A DNA stretch of 64,000 nt from Gloeobacter kilaueensis JS1 (GCF_000484535.1 NC_022600.1:2232001-2296000), one strand, 5' to 3'; positions 53,499 to 62,985 are shown, numbered from the stretch's first letter. The notes: generated from the letters alone by a model not told the origin. Numbers and translations are program-made.

Positions 53499-54035
53499 AT
53501 GAGTGAGAACAGCAGCATCACTGCCCGGCGCTACACGGGCCTCTGCTGGCGGATTTTAGCGCCGAAATGGTCCTATGATCCTCTAAGCGGGGCTGGTGCA
53601 GCGCGCTTCGGTGGCCGGTGGAATCCCCAGGGTGTACCAGCTCTGTACACGTCGGAGCAGATCGACACCGCCTTTGCTGAGTACCAGCAGGATCTTCTGG
53701 TGCGACCGGGCACCTTCTGCGCTTACCGCCTCGATTTGGAGGGCATCGTCGATTTTTGTGACCCTGCTGTCCGGGAGGCTGCCGAAATCACCGAAGCAAC
53801 ACTTTTGAGTCCCTGGAAGGAGATCTGGCTTGTGCAGCGGCGCAGACCGCCAACCTGGGAAGCGACCCAGAAGCTGCTGCAATTCGGCTTTAGCGGTGTT
53901 CGCGTACCATCTGCCAGACAGCAAGGCGGCGTCAATCTCGTACTCTGGCACTGGAACAACACTCCAGTTCGCACAGTTGAAGTACTGGATCCGAGGGCGG
54001 ATTTGCCCCGTGACCAGCGCTCCTGGAATAGTTGA
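53499..54035 (+). CDS. RES-domain toxin (NAD+-degrading family)
   Basis: 178 residues from the ATG at 53499 (a TTG at 53490 is possible). The RES domain is recognisable: RYTGLCWRILAPKW, GAARFGGRWNPQGVPALYTSEQIDTAFAE, TFCAYRLDLEGIVDF and the closing VNLVLWHWN. RES toxins of Xre-RES systems degrade NAD+ and stop growth; the Arg, Tyr and Glu in the GGRWN...LYTS...AFAE block are the expected active residues. The antitoxin gene lies 15 bases upstream, the usual order. It converges with pilC. Confidence 0.88.
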   Translation: MSENSSITARRYTGLCWRILAPKWSYDPLSGAGAARFGGRWNPQGVPALYTSEQIDTAFAEYQQDLLVRPGTFCAYRLDLEGIVDFCDPAVREAAEITEATLLSPWKEIWLVQRRRPPTWEATQKLLQFGFSGVRVPSARQQGGVNLVLWHWNNTPVRTVEVLDPRADLPRDQRSWNS

Positions 54036-54059
54036 ACGCCCGGTAAATACAGAAGAGCG

Positions 54060-55292
54060 TTACTTAATCAAATCAAAGACAGTAAATAGCGGCAGGTACA
54101 TTGCCAGAATGACCGAACCGACCAGGCCGCCGAGGACGACGATAAGTAGCGGTTCCAGCAGGCTGGTGAGAGACTTGATCGCCTGCTCGACTTCAAGCTC
54201 GTAGAAGTCGGCGACTTTGGTGAGCATCGAGTCGAGTTCGCCGGACTCTTCGCCCACCCGGATCATCTGGACAGCCATCGGCGGAAAGGCCCGCTCCTGC
54301 TGGAGGGTGGGGCTAATCATGCCACCTTCGCGGATCGTCTGGCGGGCAGCATCGACGGCGTCGGCGATGACGGTGTTACCGGCGGTGTCGCGGACGATCT
54401 CAAGGGCGCGCAGCACATCGACGCCAGAACGAAACAGCACGCCGAAGGTGCGACAGAAGCGGGCGATGGCGGCCTTGCGGATCAGATCGCCAAATAGCGG
54501 CAGCCAGAGCCGGACCCGGTCGATCGAGCGGCGGCCACGAGGGGAGCGGTAGGTGCGCCGATAAAACCAGACGACGAAGGCCACGAGAGCCACGAGCACC
54601 AGCCAGTTGAGGGGTTGCTGCAAAAAGGTGCTGAGAGACATCAACAGCTGCGTAAAGGCAGGGAGGGTGCCCCCTAACTGGTCGAAGATGCCCTTGAAGA
54701 CCGGCAGGATAAAGGTGACCATCGCGAGGAAGATGCCGACGGCGAGCACGAGCACGGTAATCGGATAGGCGAGGGCGGAGCGCACCTGGCGCTGCAGCCG
54801 GTCTTGATCTTCGAGCAACTTGGAGAGCCGTTCGAGCACCTCGTCGAGCACGCCGCCCTGCTCTCCGGCGGTGATCATCGCCACAAAGAGATTGTCGAAG
54901 GCGTCAGGAAATTTGCGCATCGCCCCCGCCAGACTGCTGCCCTGCTGCACATCGACGTTGATCTGGGCGAGGTATTTTTTGAGTTTGCGGTTGCTGGTCT
55001 GCTCTTCGAGCACCGTCAGCGAGCGGACGAGGGCGACACCGGCGTTGGTGAGGGCCGAGAGTTGCCGGGCAAGGAGGGATTTGTCGCGGACGGTGATGCG
55101 GGTGGTGGCCAGACGCAGTGCCTCAAGGGAGAAGCGCCCGCCGGGCTGCTCGGGCTTTACTTCGGCAATTTCGATCACGTACATGCCCTTTTCGCGCAGT
55201 TGCGAGCGGAGAATGGTAGCGTTGTCGGCCTCGGCAGTCTGTTCGAGGGGTGCCCCCCGGTAGTCGCGGACGCGGTATCTGAACGTGGGCAT
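54060..55292 (-). CDS. pilC: Type IV pilus inner-membrane platform protein
   Basis: 410 residues, a GspF/PilC-family membrane protein with three to four helices (IVVLVAL..., LVLAVGIFLAMVTFILPVF, VVLGGLVGSVILAMYLPLF). It has two GspF domains, marked by KSLLARQLSALTNAGVALVRSLTVLE and IARFCRTFGVLFRSGVDVLRALEIV. It forms the platform through which the PilB/PilT ATPases drive pilin assembly or retraction. It is the last of three pil genes, 16 bases after pilT, in the conserved pilB-pilT-pilC order of cyanobacteria. It is needed for motility and DNA uptake. Confidence 0.95.
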   Translation of the reverse strand: MPTFRYRVRDYRGAPLEQTAEADNATILRSQLREKGMYVIEIAEVKPEQPGGRFSLEALRLATTRITVRDKSLLARQLSALTNAGVALVRSLTVLEEQTSNRKLKKYLAQINVDVQQGSSLAGAMRKFPDAFDNLFVAMITAGEQGGVLDEVLERLSKLLEDQDRLQRQVRSALAYPITVLVLAVGIFLAMVTFILPVFKGIFDQLGGTLPAFTQLLMSLSTFLQQPLNWLVLVALVAFVVWFYRRTYRSPRGRRSIDRVRLWLPLFGDLIRKAAIARFCRTFGVLFRSGVDVLRALEIVRDTAGNTVIADAVDAARQTIREGGMISPTLQQERAFPPMAVQMIRVGEESGELDSMLTKVADFYELEVEQAIKSLTSLLEPLLIVVLGGLVGSVILAMYLPLFTVFDLIK

Positions 55293-55308
55293 GGCAGCTT
55301 ACCTGTGG

Positions 55309-56412
55309 CTAGTAGGGGCGGCTGGTGGCAGGCCGGGGAGCGGCTCCTCCCAACATGCGCTGGAATTCTTCGGGCCGGGAGGTGTAGGTAAGGGCGTTTT
55401 CGAGGGCGATCTGACCGGAGGTGACCAGGTCGCGCAGGGAGCTTTCGAGCGTCTTCATTCCGAGGCTGCCGCCGGTCTGCAGGGCAGAGTAGATCTGGCT
55501 GGTCTTGCCCTCGCGGATGAGGTTGGCGATGGCGGGGTTGACAACCATGATCTCCTGGGCCATCACCCGCGACTGCAGTCCCCGGCCCGCCTGCACCCTC
55601 GGGATCAAGGTCTGGGAGAAGACGGCGACCAGCGAATTGGAGAGCTGGACGCGGATCTGCTGCTGCTGGGCGGGCGGGAAGACATCGACCATGCGATCGA
55701 CTGTCTGGGCGGCGGAGCTGGTGTGCAGGGTCGCAAAGACGAGGTGGCCGGTCTCAGCGGCGGTGATCGCCAGTTGAATCGTCTCAAGGTCGCGCATCTC
55801 GCCGACTAAGATCACGTCGGGATCTTCGCGCAGGGCGGCGCGCAGGGCGTTGGCAAAGCTTTTGGTGTCTTCGCCCAACTGGCGCTGGTTGATGAGGGAG
55901 CGCTTGGGAACGAACAGATATTCGATCGGATCCTCGACGGTGAGGATGTGCTCGGAGCGGCTGCCGTTGATGTAATCGACGAGGGAGGCGAGGGTGGTCG
56001 TCTTGCCGGAGCCGGTGGGACCGGTGACGAGCACCAGCCCACGGGGCCGATCGGCGATCTCGCGCATGACCGGCGGCAGGCCCAGTTCCTGGATCGTCGG
56101 GATGCGGGAGCTGAGGGCGCGCAGAGCTGCGGCGTAGTTGCCCTTGTCTTTATAGACATTGACGCGAAAGCGGGTGCCGCCGTGGCTGTAGGAGCAGTCC
56201 AATTCCCAGTTCTGCTCAAGCTGCAGCCGCTGGTTGTTGCTGAGTAGCGGCAGGATGAGCGCCTCGGAGTCGGCGGGACTCAGAGGCTCGTTGCCCACGA
56301 AGTGCAGCGCACCGCCCACCCGGATGCAGGGGGGCGTACCGGCGGCAATGTGCAGGTCTGAACCCGCCGAGTCGATGACGTGCTGCATCAGCGTTTCAAT
56401 GGCTACGGGCAT
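55309..56412 (-). CDS. pilT: Type IV pilus retraction ATPase
   Basis: 367 residues. Walker A GPTGSGKT (131-138), Asp box/Walker B region DPDVILVGEMRDLETIQLAI and the His box LVFATLHTSSAAQTVDR are complete. MPVAIETLMQHVIDSAGSDLHI is the PilT N-terminus. It depolymerises pili for twitching motility at the inner membrane. Gene order pilB-pilT-pilC, all on the minus strand, indicates one operon. Confidence 0.96.
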   Translation of the reverse strand: MPVAIETLMQHVIDSAGSDLHIAAGTPPCIRVGGALHFVGNEPLSPADSEALILPLLSNNQRLQLEQNWELDCSYSHGGTRFRVNVYKDKGNYAAALRALSSRIPTIQELGLPPVMREIADRPRGLVLVTGPTGSGKTTTLASLVDYINGSRSEHILTVEDPIEYLFVPKRSLINQRQLGEDTKSFANALRAALREDPDVILVGEMRDLETIQLAITAAETGHLVFATLHTSSAAQTVDRMVDVFPPAQQQQIRVQLSNSLVAVFSQTLIPRVQAGRGLQSRVMAQEIMVVNPAIANLIREGKTSQIYSALQTGGSLGMKTLESSLRDLVTSGQIALENALTYTSRPEEFQRMLGGAAPRPATSRPY

Positions 56413-56491
56413 GGGTCTTCTCCAGGCTGTTTTTATCGCTATTCGGCCATGACGGCCCGGTGAGGGCGCAGGTGCCCCACTCTAGAAGAGT

Positions 56492-58150
56492 CTATCCATC
56501 CTGGCGGGGCGTTGTGCAGTACGGGCAGTCGATCCACTCGGGCCGCAACTCGGCCCGGCAACCCCGGCAGTTACTGGTATGGGCGGTGCAGGCGTGCAAA
56601 CCCGCATCGGTGAGGACGACCCGCTCGACTTCTTCGAGGCTCGTAAGCCCCCGGCGGGCCAGTTGCAGCGCGGAGGTGAGCAGCGTCTGCATTCCTGCCT
56701 CAAGCGCCGCTCCCCGCAGGCGAGCTGCAGAAGCGCCGTCGGCAATCAGTGTGCGCAGCCCTTCGCTGATACCCATCGCTTCGTAGACGCCGACCCGGCC
56801 CTTGTAGCCGGTGCCGCCGCAGTGATCACAGCTCCGGGCGCGGTAGAAGACGACTTTGCCGGTGGTGGCTGTGAGCGCGCCGAACGGTCTGAGCCGCTCA
56901 GGGTTCGGATAGTACGGTTCGCGGCAGTGGGCACAGAGGCGGCGCACCAGCCGCTGGGCCAGCACACCCACCAGCGCACCGGTGATGAGGTACGGCTCGA
57001 TACCCAGTTCTGCCAGCCGGACGATCGCTTCGGCGGCGTCGTTGGTGTGCAGGCTGGTGAGCACCAGATGCCCGGTGAGGGCCGCCTCGACGGCGGTGGC
57101 GATCGTCTCGCGGTCGCGGCTTTCACCCACCAGCAAGATGTCCGGATCCTGGCGCAAGAAGGCGCGCAGGATCCGGGCAAAGTCGAGCCCCTTCTCGCGC
57201 AGCACCTGCACCTGGGTCACCCCCGGCAGGCTGTACTCGATCGGATCTTCAGCGGTGACGATGTTGAGGCCCACTTCGTTGCGCTCCTCCAGGGCGGCGT
57301 AGAGCGTCGTCGTCTTGCCCGAGCCGGTGGGGCCGGTGACGAGCACCAGGCCGTGGGGGCGGTGGATCCAGCGGTTGACGAGCGCCAGAGTCTGCCCATC
57401 CGCGATGAGTTCTGCCAGGCGAAAGCGAGCGGCACTGTCTAACAGGCGCAATACCAGCTTTTCGCCGTAGCGTCCCGGCAGCGTCGAGAGGCGAAAGTCG
57501 ATCGCCCGGCCATCGAAGTGGCGGCGCAGGCGGCCATCCTGGGGCAACCGCCGCTCGGCAATGTCCAGTTCCGCCAGCACCTTGAAGTGCGACACCAGAG
57601 CCGGGGCGATCTCAATCGGCAAGGGCTCGAACGCCTCGCGCAGCACGCCGTCCTGGCGCAGACGGATGCGCAGGTGCCTCTCAGTCGGTTCGATATGGAT
57701 GTCGGAGCTGCCGCTGCTGATTGCCCGCAAAAGAATCTGGCCCGCGAGCCGGAGAACCGGGCTTTCCTCCTGCACCTGCCACTCCGGCAACACCGCCCGT
57801 TCCTCCCCGACCCCCCGCCGGGCAAGCCAGCGCCCGTACTCCTCCTCGCCCACCGCCACCCGCCTCAGGGCAAGTCCCTGGCAGTGCAGGCGGCGCACGA
57901 GATGGTCGATGGCCTCCAGATCATCTGGATCGACCATCGCGACGACTACGGTGGACTGCTCCTGCCGGATCGGGAGCAACCGGTAATGGGCACAGGCTTC
58001 GGACCCGACGAGTTCCCGCAGCCGTCCGGATTCTGCCTCGCCCGGCGCGTCCTGCTCGGGATCGATCACCATCACCCCAAAAAGCAGCTTGATTTCAAAT
58101 AACCGCTGGTGCGTTGCCAGGGTCCGCTCGCTCAATGCAAGAGCCGTCAT
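56492..58150 (-). CDS. pilB: Type IV pilus assembly ATPase with an extra C-terminal zinc ribbon
   Basis: 552 residues. The N-terminal MSHEN-type domain leads to the ATPase with Walker A GPTGSGKT (273-280), Asp box and His box (LTSLHTNDAAEA). The family's zinc site is C406-x2-C409 and C441-x2-C444. Beyond the usual end there is an added segment with C528-x2-C531 and C542-x2-C545 (NCRGCRAELRPEWIDCPYC), a second zinc ribbon, which I do not recall from standard PilB. It powers pilus extension. sigF is divergent upstream, a gene known in Synechocystis to control pilin expression. Confidence 0.92.
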   Translation of the reverse strand: MTALALSERTLATHQRLFEIKLLFGVMVIDPEQDAPGEAESGRLRELVGSEACAHYRLLPIRQEQSTVVVAMVDPDDLEAIDHLVRRLHCQGLALRRVAVGEEEYGRWLARRGVGEERAVLPEWQVQEESPVLRLAGQILLRAISSGSSDIHIEPTERHLRIRLRQDGVLREAFEPLPIEIAPALVSHFKVLAELDIAERRLPQDGRLRRHFDGRAIDFRLSTLPGRYGEKLVLRLLDSAARFRLAELIADGQTLALVNRWIHRPHGLVLVTGPTGSGKTTTLYAALEERNEVGLNIVTAEDPIEYSLPGVTQVQVLREKGLDFARILRAFLRQDPDILLVGESRDRETIATAVEAALTGHLVLTSLHTNDAAEAIVRLAELGIEPYLITGALVGVLAQRLVRRLCAHCREPYYPNPERLRPFGALTATTGKVVFYRARSCDHCGGTGYKGRVGVYEAMGISEGLRTLIADGASAARLRGAALEAGMQTLLTSALQLARRGLTSLEEVERVVLTDAGLHACTAHTSNCRGCRAELRPEWIDCPYCTTPRQDG

Positions 58151-58313
58151 CGTCGCCGTCGCCAGATGCCATCTTTCTTTCTTAATCTGTGACTGCTTGC
58201 CTGGACAGCTTTCCGGTCGAACCGGACAGCCGCCGGACTGGGCGGGCTGTCCGGCAGTTGCCTTCAGCAGCGGGAAGCTCTACTGCTGGTGGGGTGCATC
58301 CTGAGGAACACCC

Positions 58314-59087
58314 ATGCAGACCGCCAACCGCCCGACGATGAGCGAGCGCCAGCAACAGGTGCTCAGCCACATTGGCCTCGTCTATCGAACTGCCCACCGA
58401 CTGAGCCGCATCAGCCGCGAACCTTTCGAGGATCTCGTCCAGGTCGGCATCCTCGGCCTGATCCGCGCCATCGATCGCTTCGATCCGGCGCGGGGCAACG
58501 CCTTCAGTTCCTTTGCCGCCCCCTACATCCAGGGTGAGATGCAGCACTACCTGCGCGATCGGGCCGACAGTATCCGCCTGCCGCGCCGCTGGCAGGAACT
58601 GGCCCGTCAGGCCCAAAAGCTCGGCCTGCTGGGTATGGAACGGCTGCCAGAACAACAGATCGCCCACGCCCTGGGGATTACCCTCGACGAATGGCTCGCG
58701 GTCAGCGAGGCTCAGCGCAACCGCGTTCCTCTGAGCCTCGATGCGCCCCTCGGGCCGCACCCGGAGGCACCCACCCTGGCAGAGTCGTTGCCCGACCGCA
58801 CGGGGCAGTACCGCCGTCAGAACGACGAGGACCGCTTGCTGCTCCAGCAGGCTCTCAGCTCTCTCGATCCGCTCACCCGCGATATCGTCGAGTCGGTTTT
58901 TCTGCGAGAATGCACCCGACACGAGACTGCACGACGCATAGGCATTTCCCCAGTTACAGTCTCGCGAAGGCTGCGACAGGGCGTGGCGCAATTGCAGCAT
59001 TTGCTACAAGATCCGGGCAGCGCGCCGCCGGAGGTCACCGGCTATCCGATTACTATCGCCGTTGATCCCCGTCGGCTCAGCGCTTAA
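58314..59087 (+). CDS. sigF: SigF-type (group 3) RNA polymerase sigma factor
   Basis: 257 residues. Region 2 reads HRLSRISREPFEDLVQVGILGLIRAIDRFDPARGNAFSSFAAPYIQGEMQHYLRD, then region 3 (RLPRRWQELARQAQKLGLL) and region 4 with the HTH ETARRIGISPVTVSRRLRQGV. The lack of region 1 and the short size match group 3 SigF, which in Synechocystis controls pili and motility. Its place beside pilB/pilT/pilC supports this role here. rpaB follows on the same strand after 174 bases. Confidence 0.9.
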   Translation: MQTANRPTMSERQQQVLSHIGLVYRTAHRLSRISREPFEDLVQVGILGLIRAIDRFDPARGNAFSSFAAPYIQGEMQHYLRDRADSIRLPRRWQELARQAQKLGLLGMERLPEQQIAHALGITLDEWLAVSEAQRNRVPLSLDAPLGPHPEAPTLAESLPDRTGQYRRQNDEDRLLLQQALSSLDPLTRDIVESVFLRECTRHETARRIGISPVTVSRRLRQGVAQLQHLLQDPGSAPPEVTGYPITIAVDPRRLSA

Positions 59088-59261
59088 CAAGTTTTCGTCG
59101 AACTTTCGACCAGCACAATTACTTACGAACGGGGATCACCAATCGCAGCAACGCTGACCGGCTTTGGACAACGCAGCGATCGAAGTGTTAAAAGAAACGG
59201 AAGCTCGCATCAGAGTTTACATCCACCTGATAGACTAAACAAAAGTCATCAAAAATTAGCA

Positions 59262-60002
59262 ATGGGTGGTGGCAACTTGGACAACCGTAAAGAGAAAATT
59301 CTTGTTGTTGACGACGAGGCCAGCATCCGCCGCATCCTCGAAACACGTCTATCGATGATCGGTTACGATGTCGTGACCGCTGCCGACGGTGAAGAGGCAC
59401 TCGAAGTTTTTAGCCGCGAGCATCCCGATCTGGTCGTACTGGACGTGATGATGCCCAAGCTCGACGGCTACGGTGTCTGCCAGGAGCTGCGCAAAGATTC
59501 CGACGTGCCGATCATCATGCTGACGGCCCTGGGCGACGTGGCCGATCGGATCACAGGGTTGGAGTTGGGAGCAGACGATTACGTCGTCAAGCCCTTCTCC
59601 CCCAAAGAACTCGAAGCGCGCATCCGCTCGGTGCTCCGGCGGGCTGACCGCGACACGGCAAGCGGCATCCCCAGTTCCGGTGTCATCCATGTGGGCGATC
59701 TCAAGATCGACACCAACAAGCGCCAGGTCTACAAGCGCGGCGAGCGTATCCGCCTCACCGGCATGGAGTTCTCGCTCCTTGAGCTATTGGTGAGCCGCTC
59801 CGGCGAACCCTTCTCGCGCTCAGAAATTTTGCAGGAAGTCTGGGGCTACACCCCCGAGCGCCACGTCGATACTCGCGTCGTCGATGTCCACATCTCGCGC
59901 CTGCGCTCCAAACTCGAAGACGATCCGTCCAATCCAGAACTGATCCTCACCGCTCGCGGCACCGGCTATCTGTTCCAGCGGATCACCGAACCCAAAGAGT
60001 AG
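59262..60002 (+). CDS. rpaB: RpaB (Ycf27-type) OmpR-family response regulator
   Basis: 246 residues. The receiver starts KEKILVVDDEASIRRILETRL; acceptor D61 lies in VVLDVMMPKLDGYG and K110 in YVVKPFSP. The winged-helix OmpR output begins near GDLKIDTNKRQVYKRGERIRLT and includes RVVDVHISRLRSKLEDDPSN. This is the almost invariant RpaB of cyanobacteria, which binds HLR1 direct repeats and tunes photosystem genes to light stress, acting with Hik33. It is monocistronic, with a terminator behind it. A TTG at 59277 is a possible alternative start. Confidence 0.95.
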   Translation: MGGGNLDNRKEKILVVDDEASIRRILETRLSMIGYDVVTAADGEEALEVFSREHPDLVVLDVMMPKLDGYGVCQELRKDSDVPIIMLTALGDVADRITGLELGADDYVVKPFSPKELEARIRSVLRRADRDTASGIPSSGVIHVGDLKIDTNKRQVYKRGERIRLTGMEFSLLELLVSRSGEPFSRSEILQEVWGYTPERHVDTRVVDVHISRLRSKLEDDPSNPELILTARGTGYLFQRITEPKE

Positions 60003-60021
60003 CTGCAAATCAATCTCACAG

Positions 60022-60057
60022 ACGGGCAGGGGGTAAACCGCTGCCCGTTATATTTTT
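60022..60057 (+). terminator. Rho-independent terminator of rpaB
   Basis: Inverted repeat ACGGGCAG (60022-60029) and CTGCCCGT (60041-60048) with an 11-base loop, followed by TATATTTTT, 20 bases after the rpaB stop. Confidence 0.85.
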
Positions 60058-60081
60058 GGGTAGCCCCCAGTAAGAGCATCT

Positions 60082-60774
60082 ATGTTCTATGCCCGTTGCC
60101 GCCGTTATCTTACAATCTTCTTTCTTGTTTGCCTGCTTGCCCGACCGGCAGCTGCTGCCTCGCCCTTCGAGGGCGTTGCCGCCCAGGATCTAGATGGCAA
60201 GCCCGTCACAGCCGAGCAGTTTCAAAAGAAAATTACCGTAGCCGTGGTGGCGGACCGCACCACCGCCGACGCTGCCACCCAGGCGGGTGCCGACCTCCAG
60301 TTCAACCTGCGGGGTGAACCCGGCTTTTTCTACGTCGTCGTCTTGAACCTGCGCGACATCCCCGGCATCGCCCACGGCCTGGTGCTGGGACTGATCAAGG
60401 ACAAAGCAAAAAGCGCCGAGCAGGATCTGCAGAAGCGCTTTGCCCTGGCCGGTAAAGATCTCACCGCCCGCCAGCAGCGGCCCCTTTTTATCCCGGACTG
60501 GGACGGCGAACTGGCGCTTCGGCTGTGGCAAAATAGCCCCCTGCCAGAATTTGCAATCTTCCGCAAAGAGAAGCTGCAGTCCCGCTTCGAGCGCGAGCGA
60601 ACCCAGCGCGAAGAGCAGCCGTTGCGCGAGCACGTGCATTTTTTCATCCTTGGCCCAGACGGTGAAGTGAAGGCCCACTATCTCGATGCGGGGGCGGTCG
60701 GCACGGTGATCGACAAAGTGCGGGCTCTGCTGAAGGGACCGCCGCCCAGTCCGGCAGTCTCATCTGCAAAATAA
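60082..60774 (+). CDS. Secreted thioredoxin-like-fold hypothetical protein
   Basis: 230 residues with a signal peptide (MFYARCRRYLTIFFLVCLLA). After it comes a domain reading EGVAAQDLDGKPVTAEQFQKKITVAVVADRTT and ending FFILGPDGEVKAHYLDAGAV, which resembles the YtfJ/thioredoxin-like arrangement. No CxxC is present, so it is not a redox enzyme. The gene lies behind the rpaB terminator. I have no function to offer; a periplasmic role is implied by the signal peptide. Confidence 0.6.
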   Translation: MFYARCRRYLTIFFLVCLLARPAAAASPFEGVAAQDLDGKPVTAEQFQKKITVAVVADRTTADAATQAGADLQFNLRGEPGFFYVVVLNLRDIPGIAHGLVLGLIKDKAKSAEQDLQKRFALAGKDLTARQQRPLFIPDWDGELALRLWQNSPLPEFAIFRKEKLQSRFERERTQREEQPLREHVHFFILGPDGEVKAHYLDAGAVGTVIDKVRALLKGPPPSPAVSSAK

Positions 60775-61104
60775 ATATTTAATTTTCAATCTGGCTTAAC
60801 AGTTGTTACGGAAGGAAGAAGGCTCCCACGATTCGCGGTAGATTTTTTAACGGTCCGGTGCAGTCACTCCCTGCCTCTGTCGATCAAAGGCATTCTTCTG
60901 GGGCAATCGGGCGTGCCTGCCGGAGGCTCGCACCGGCGATCCCTTCCCCTACCGCGACGAGCCTGCTAAAGATAACTGTACTTTTTGAAACAACTCCAGC
61001 GCTGCAGAGGGTTGTGGCACATTGGCCACCGGCAGCTCCGAATATCTTGCTTGCGTGATCGGCGCGATGCGCTGACCTGTCACTTTGACCGAAGGAGAAA
61101 AGCT
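60775..61104. other. Long 5' leader of the BNR/IPT gene with possible RNA structure
   Basis: 330 bases. The longest in-frame reading (start at 60985) is not used because AAGGAG sits just before the GTG at 61105. Nested inverted repeats CCGGTGC (60855-60861) with GCACCGG (60930-60936), and GCCTC (60873-60877) with GAGGC (60923-60927), could fold into one multi-branched element. No known riboswitch consensus was recognised. Confidence 0.3.
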
Positions 61105-62928
61105 GTGAAGAGACACTTTCCACTTGCCGGTTCGATCCTCCTGGCGACCGGCCTGCTTCTGGCCCCAACGACCATTCACCTTCAAACCGCTACAGCCCAA
61201 CAAGTCGCACCGGCTGACGATGCTCTGCGCCAGCTCTACAACGACAAGCGGCGCTTCGAGGAACTCTCCGGCGCGGCCCGCACCGCCCTCGAGCGGCGCT
61301 TCGGTCCAAAGGTACCGCTCCGAGCGCCCGCTTACCCGGCTCCTGTTCCGAGTGCGGAGGTACCGCTCGACGGATTTACCAACGTCCTGGTCAACAACCC
61401 AGCCGCCGATCGCACCGCCCAGGACACCCAGAGCGAGACGACGATCGTGTTGGGAAGCGGCAGCACCGTCGTCGCCGCCTACAACGACTCCGGTTCGTTT
61501 CTAGGCGGTGCCTCCAAGTTCACCGGCTATGCCGTCTCGACCGACGGCGGCACGACCTTCGTCGATAAGGGTGCCCTGCCCACCGTTACCGGCGGCGACG
61601 CAGGCGATCCGGGCCTGGCGCGGGATACGACCACCGGCACGATTTATTTTCTCACCCTCGAATTTAGCCCCGGCAATTCCCTCAAGGTCTTTCGCTCCAC
61701 CGACAACGGCCAGACCTTCAGCAGTGCCGTCTCCAACGGCTCGCCCGGTTTTCCCACCTCGACTTTCAACGACAAAGCCTGGATCACCGTGGACAACTTC
61801 CCCGGTCCCGGCAACGGCAACGTCTACCTGGGCTTTCGGCCCTTCCCGGTTTCTGGGGGCAACATGGCCTTCACCCGCTCCACCGACGGCGGCGCGACCT
61901 TTGGGCCCAGCGGCGGTCTGGCGCTCACCGGCTCCGCTACCGGCGACGCAGGTGGCCAGGGAGCCTTCGTGCTCGTCGGCCCCGATCACGCGGTCTATTA
62001 CTTCTGGTACGACAGCGGCAACAGCAAGCGGCGGATCTCGGTGCGCAAGTCCACCGACTTAGGCGTGAGCTTCGCCCCCAAAGTCCAGGTTTCTGCCAAC
62101 TTGCTCGCTACCGGCACCAACGGCGATCTGGGCTTGAACGGCGGCTTTCGCACCAACAGCTTCCCCCACGCGGCGGTGAACCCGGTGAGCGGCGATCTGT
62201 ACGCGGTCTACAACGATCGAGCCAGTAGCGCTGACCGGGGCAACGTTTACCTTGTCACCTCCACCGACGGCGGGGCCACCTGGAGCAGCCCGATTCTGGT
62301 CAACGATGACGGCACGACCAACGACCAGTTCATGCCGACCGTCGCCGTCACCCCGGACGGCTCGCGGCTCATCGTCGGCTTCTACGACCGCAGGCTCGAT
62401 CCGAACAACTCCCTCATCGACCGCTTCTCAGCGATCGCTACCCTCTCCGGCGGTGCTGTCACCTTCGCTCCCAACTTCCGGGTAAGCAGCCAATCTTTCC
62501 CGGTAGTGATCGGTCAAGATCCAGTCGTTAACACCACCTACATGGGCGACTACGACCAGATCGCCGCCGACAACGCCTTCTTCTACAGCACCTGGGGCGA
62601 CAACCGCGACTCCAACAGCTTCCACACCAACCAGCCGGACGTGCGCTTCGCCAAGATCCCGGTCACAGGCACCGGCACCATCACCCCCACGATCGCAAGC
62701 TTCACCCCTGCCTCCGGCCCGGTGGGGACTCCCGTCACGATCACGGGCACCAACTTCACCGGAGCCACCGCCGTCACCTTCCGGGGAGCCGGAGCCACCT
62801 TCAGCGTCAACGCCGCCGGAACCCAGATCAACACGACCGTTCCAACCGGTGCCCGCACCGGTCGCATCCGGGTCACCACACCCAACGGTCAGGCCGTGAG
62901 CGCTACGGTCTTTAGAGTGACGCCCTAA
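61105..62928 (+). CDS. Secreted BNR/Asp-box beta-propeller protein with a C-terminal IPT/TIG domain
   Basis: 607 residues from the GTG at 61105 (AAGGAG upstream). A signal peptide (LAGSILLATGLLLAPTTIHLQ) leads to a propeller with five Asp-box repeats: STDGGTTF, STDNGQTF, STDGGATF, STDLGVSF and STDGGATW. Sialidases and related glycosidases share this fold, but no sialidase catalytic Arg triad is evident, so it may bind rather than cut. The last ~85 residues (TIASFTPASGPVGTPVTITG) form an IPT/TIG immunoglobulin-like domain. It is likely exported to the cell surface. A strong hairpin follows. Confidence 0.85.
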   Translation: MKRHFPLAGSILLATGLLLAPTTIHLQTATAQQVAPADDALRQLYNDKRRFEELSGAARTALERRFGPKVPLRAPAYPAPVPSAEVPLDGFTNVLVNNPAADRTAQDTQSETTIVLGSGSTVVAAYNDSGSFLGGASKFTGYAVSTDGGTTFVDKGALPTVTGGDAGDPGLARDTTTGTIYFLTLEFSPGNSLKVFRSTDNGQTFSSAVSNGSPGFPTSTFNDKAWITVDNFPGPGNGNVYLGFRPFPVSGGNMAFTRSTDGGATFGPSGGLALTGSATGDAGGQGAFVLVGPDHAVYYFWYDSGNSKRRISVRKSTDLGVSFAPKVQVSANLLATGTNGDLGLNGGFRTNSFPHAAVNPVSGDLYAVYNDRASSADRGNVYLVTSTDGGATWSSPILVNDDGTTNDQFMPTVAVTPDGSRLIVGFYDRRLDPNNSLIDRFSAIATLSGGAVTFAPNFRVSSQSFPVVIGQDPVVNTTYMGDYDQIAADNAFFYSTWGDNRDSNSFHTNQPDVRFAKIPVTGTGTITPTIASFTPASGPVGTPVTITGTNFTGATAVTFRGAGATFSVNAAGTQINTTVPTGARTGRIRVTTPNGQAVSATVFRVTP

Positions 62929-62952
62929 CCGGCTGCTCTGCAAATAACCATG

Positions 62953-62985
62953 CCGGGTGCGGGAGCCGCTTTCCGCACCCGGTTT
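62953..62985 (+). terminator. Hairpin terminator after the BNR/IPT gene
   Basis: Perfect 10-base stem CCGGGTGCGG (62953-62962) and CCGCACCCGG (62973-62982) with a 10-base loop, followed by only three Ts, 25 bases after the stop. Probably an intrinsic terminator despite the short T run. Confidence 0.75.
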
